Position numbers and translations under genes: made by a program. Below are positions 28,734-30,827 of a stretch of DNA of 30,827 bases, one piece after another. Numbering within the stretch: position 1 is the first letter of the stretch; every line of letters begins with the position of its first letter. The notes under the pieces are model-generated. The model saw nothing but the letters and a program-made list of their open reading frames with translations. It was not told the origin of the DNA and did no database searches. The stretch is from assembly GCA_027031945.1 (NCBI GenBank), contig JALVPE010000070.1, forward strand, positions 1-30,827. Direction: 5' to 3'. This stretch comes from Candidatus Moraniibacteriota bacterium. GTDB lineage: Bacteria > Patescibacteriota > Minisyncoccia > Moranbacterales > GCA-2747515.

Positions 28734-29417
28734 TTATTTTGTAAATACCAGTTCTCTCTTTTTAAATTTATAAAGTTTGGCTGGACGATGCTTAGCCCCT
28801 GTTTTTACTTTTTTTGTTTCTGTGAGCAACCCTAATGCAAGAATCTTTTTTCTAAAATTTCTTTTATCAATTTTTTTACCAAGTATAATTTCATATACAT
28901 TTTGCATTTCTGTAAGAGTAAATGTTTCTGGTAATAAGCCATATACGATATTTGAATATTCTATCTTTGACTTTAATCTATCAAGTCCATAATTAATTAT
29001 TTCTTTATGGTCAAATGCCATTTTTGGCAATTTACGCACATTAATCCACTCGATATCAGAATAATAATCCATTGTTTTAAGATTAAACCTATCGCTATTA
29101 ACTAGTGCAAAATATGCAACGGAAATCATACGACCACGAGTATCTCTTTTCAAATCACTAAAAGTATATAGTTGTTCCATATAAATACCATTTATACCGG
29201 CTTTTTTCTTTAAAACATTTTTCGCCGCTTCATCTAACGTTTCGTTTAACTGTACAATACCTCCAGGCAATGCCCACTTATTTTTATACGGACCACTACC
29301 AATCTCAATAAGTAGCACCATAAGCTTGCCATCACGAATAGTAAAAATCAGCGTATCAACAGCAACTGCCGGACCTATAATTATACTATTTTTATTTTTG
29401 CTATTTTGAATTTTCAT
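28734..29417 (-). CDS. nrtR: NrtR-like Nudix transcriptional regulator
   Basis: The product has 227 residues, the length of NrtR. The N-terminal Nudix domain (about 10-145) keeps the fold (PAVAVDTLIFTIRDGK, WALPGGIVQLNETLDEAA), but the Nudix box is degenerate: after G-x5-E the usual REUXEEXGU is NVLKKKAGI, so it should not hydrolyse its ligand, as is common in NrtR. The C-terminal winged helix (about 150-225) has FTLTEMQNVYEIILGKKIDKR, then NFRKKILALGLL and a basic wing. NrtR represses NAD-synthesis genes and is released by ADP-ribose. Its own promoter carries AGTGT-N7-ACACT, as do the promoters at 51-127 and 21481-21557. Confidence 0.88.
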   Translation of the reverse strand: MKIQNSKNKNSIIIGPAVAVDTLIFTIRDGKLMVLLIEIGSGPYKNKWALPGGIVQLNETLDEAAKNVLKKKAGINGIYMEQLYTFSDLKRDTRGRMISVAYFALVNSDRFNLKTMDYYSDIEWINVRKLPKMAFDHKEIINYGLDRLKSKIEYSNIVYGLLPETFTLTEMQNVYEIILGKKIDKRNFRKKILALGLLTETKKVKTGAKHRPAKLYKFKKRELVFTK

Positions 29418-29431
29418 ATACTTTTTACTAA

Positions 29432-29478
29432 AGTGTTAATAATACACTAACAATAACACAATACGATAAGTTCGTCAA
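29432..29478 (-). promoter_or_regulatory. NrtR-like gene promoter and NrtR-type box
   Basis: Minus strand: TTGACG (29473-29478), a 17-nt spacer and TATTGT (29450-29455). The box AGTGT-TAATAAT-ACACT (29432-29448) follows immediately, over the start site, as in the two copies of the block 1 promoter. Confidence 0.75.
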
Positions 29479-29638
29479 TCCAACAAAAAATAACTTTAGT
29501 AGCTAGTAGAATACATAATAGGATTATCTATAAGATAATAATAAAGGAATTTTTAAAAGAATTTGATAGAAAGTATTGTAAAAGAAAGGTTTTTGGGAAT
29601 TGTTTTGCAGTTAAGAATAATTTTTATGTAAATAAACA

Positions 29639-29691
29639 AAGACATGAGTTAGAATAGTAAGTGTAATCCACTAATCATAAACTCATGTCTT
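29639..29691. repeat. Inverted repeat near the end of the insertion sequence
   Basis: AAGACATGAGTT (29639-29650) and AACTCATGTCTT (29680-29691) match perfectly over 12 nt and lie just before the transposase gene. The pair could be a subterminal transposase site, or a hairpin that blocks translation from outside transcripts. The outer end of the element cannot be placed, because only one side lies in the window. Confidence 0.55.
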
Positions 29692-29705
29692 ATGAATTAA
29701 TAATA

Positions 29706-30827
29706 ATGTCATATAAAGAAAGTTGCAAGGTTGAAGGTGAAGTTATTACAAGAATTAAAATACTTCGTATGTATTTTAATAATGTTTCTTGTAAAGAAAT
29801 ATACAAAAAATGGAATTGTAATAAGAATACTATAACTAATATTATTAAAAAATGTGATAACGCTAGTAGTGAAGCTTTAGAATATTTAATGAAAAATATT
29901 AATATTCCTAGTGATAAATTGTATTTATTTGATTTTTTGAAAAATAAGTCAACAAAGCCTTTGACACATTCAAGGTGTTTAAATGATTCTGATTCTCAAA
30001 TAATTATTGATAAACATGGTAATTCTAATTACGGTGCTAAACGAATGTATAATCATTTAAAAAGACAAGGGTTTGATATGAGTGTATATACACTTCCTAA
30101 AATTAAAGGTGTGTATAAAAGAAATAAGTTAAAAGTTAAGAAAAAGCGTAGTGCTAATGGCAATAGGCGTTCTTTGTATAATTATGATGTTATAGAGGCT
30201 TTTGAGTTTTTACAATATGATGTAAAACAAGTTTTAGATTTAAAAGCTTTACCTTTGGATATTTATAAAAAGTTTAAATATCATCCTGATTTACCTGTAT
30301 ATCAATGGACAATAATTGATGCTAAAACTAGGGTTAGGTTTTTAGCATGGAGTCATAATATCGATAGTCATTTTGGATTTAAGTTTTTAGAATTTGTGAT
30401 TGTATGGCTTAGATCTCATAATGTATATATTAAAATGAATTTTCAATTTGATGGAGGTAGTGAGTTTTGCAGTGCGTCTAAGAAAAAACTTGATAATTGG
30501 AATGAAAAGTTAAAAAAATATGATGTTAGTGTATCTGATACTGATGGAACTAAATGGAAACAAAATATGGTTGAGAGAAGTCATAGAACTGATGATGAAG
30601 AGTTTTATTGTCCTAGAGGAGAATATATTAATTCTAAAGATGATTTTTTGAAGGAGGCTCAATTTTGGATTATGTATTTTAATAATAGAAGTCATATGGG
30701 TTTAGATGGACTTACACCTAAAGAAAAACTTGAAGAAGTTGGATATTGTAATGCTGATGCTATTTGTAACTTTCCTGCATTTATACTTGAAGATTATTAC
30801 AAACCGCTTACTGATTTTTTTGATTGT
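29706..30827 (+). CDS. DDE transposase (rve/IS481-like), 3'-incomplete at window edge
   Basis: The reading frame is open from the ATG at 29706 to the last base (374 codons without a stop), so the 3' end lies outside the window. An N-terminal helix-turn-helix (about 15-50: EVITRIKILRMYF, KNTITNIIKK) is followed by an integrase core: Asp172 in FLQYDVKQV, then TIIDAKTRVRFLAW, Asp249 in FQFDGGSEF and Glu290 in NMVERSHRT (40 residues between the last two). YFNNRSHMGLDGLTPKE is the typical C-terminal motif. The catalytic triad is complete. The gene is more AT-rich than its neighbours, which fits a mobile element. The frame lacks an obvious SD. Confidence 0.88.
   Translation, partial: MSYKESCKVEGEVITRIKILRMYFNNVSCKEIYKKWNCNKNTITNIIKKCDNASSEALEYLMKNINIPSDKLYLFDFLKNKSTKPLTHSRCLNDSDSQIIIDKHGNSNYGAKRMYNHLKRQGFDMSVYTLPKIKGVYKRNKLKVKKKRSANGNRRSLYNYDVIEAFEFLQYDVKQVLDLKALPLDIYKKFKYHPDLPVYQWTIIDAKTRVRFLAWSHNIDSHFGFKFLEFVIVWLRSHNVYIKMNFQFDGGSEFCSASKKKLDNWNEKLKKYDVSVSDTDGTKWKQNMVERSHRTDDEEFYCPRGEYINSKDDFLKEAQFWIMYFNNRSHMGLDGLTPKEKLEEVGYCNADAICNFPAFILEDYYKPLTDFFDC

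Larger units (their letters stand above)
29500..30827 (+). mobile_element. Insertion sequence, left part only
   Basis: It comprises the transposase gene plus the subterminal inverted repeat at 29639-29691. The left boundary is approximate: sequence from about 29500 is AT-rich and non-coding, and no terminal repeat or target-site duplication can be confirmed without the right end. Confidence 0.6.

Noticed and set aside
1..30827. CRISPR arrays, tRNA or rRNA genes
   Set aside because: I saw no regularly spaced direct repeats and no tRNA- or rRNA-like segments. The repeats present are palindromes, paired promoter modules and leader elements.

Overview
The window is low-GC bacterial DNA read with the standard code: TGA ends genuine genes at 9131 and 4689. 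Shine-Dalgarno (SD) sites of the AGGAGG type are strong and sigma70-type promoters are easy to see. TrmB-like regulators, a leaderless regulator gene, compact genes and many divergent proteins would suit a Candidate Phyla Radiation (Patescibacteria) genome. That assignment is inference only, because no rRNA, tRNA or ribosomal protein gene is present.

Block 1 (282-21293) is the main feature: 22 genes, all on the minus strand. In order of transcription they encode a nicotinamidase-like hydrolase, a NadD-like nucleotidyltransferase, a uridine/nicotinamide-riboside-kinase-like P-loop kinase, a J-domain protein fused to a degenerate protein kinase, a von Willebrand A (vWA) protein, a barrel-only pyruvate-kinase-like protein and a divergent PurA-like protein. 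These are followed by a ClpP-like protease, a small membrane protein, a Rossmann-type protein, an MscS-like channel, a long coiled-coil protein, an unknown protein, an AAA+ ATPase, another unknown, two membrane proteins, a DUF2333-like membrane protein, four small or envelope-associated proteins and a lipoprotein. The block is not one simple operon. Most transcription units end in a terminator and most have their own TTGACA-N17-TATAAT type promoter; two terminators (9086-9121 and 2373-2405) lie inside units with no obvious new promoter downstream and may act as partial read-through points.

The head promoter of the block (21481-21557) is nearly duplicated at 51-127, where it faces out of the window to the left. 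Both copies, and the promoter of an NrtR-like Nudix regulator at 28734-29417, carry the same inverted repeat AGTGT-N7-ACACT. The simplest reading is an NrtR regulon: a regulator of NAD metabolism controlling a nicotinamidase-headed cluster that also contains nucleotide-like enzymes and protein-quality or signalling modules. A stress or conflict response tied to NAD status is a reasonable hypothesis, but the sequence does not prove it.

Block 2 (21648-26775) holds a DnaJ-type zinc-finger miniprotein, an unknown protein with three winged-helix-like segments, an HD phosphohydrolase, a CoaD-like/P-loop-kinase fusion, a TrmB-like regulator and a three-gene minus-strand cluster of unknown function. 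An inverted-repeat element lies at 24601-24751.

Block 3 (26968-30827) holds a leaderless TrmB-like regulator next to a serpin-like gene, then the NrtR-like regulator, then the 5' part of a DDE transposase that runs off the window.
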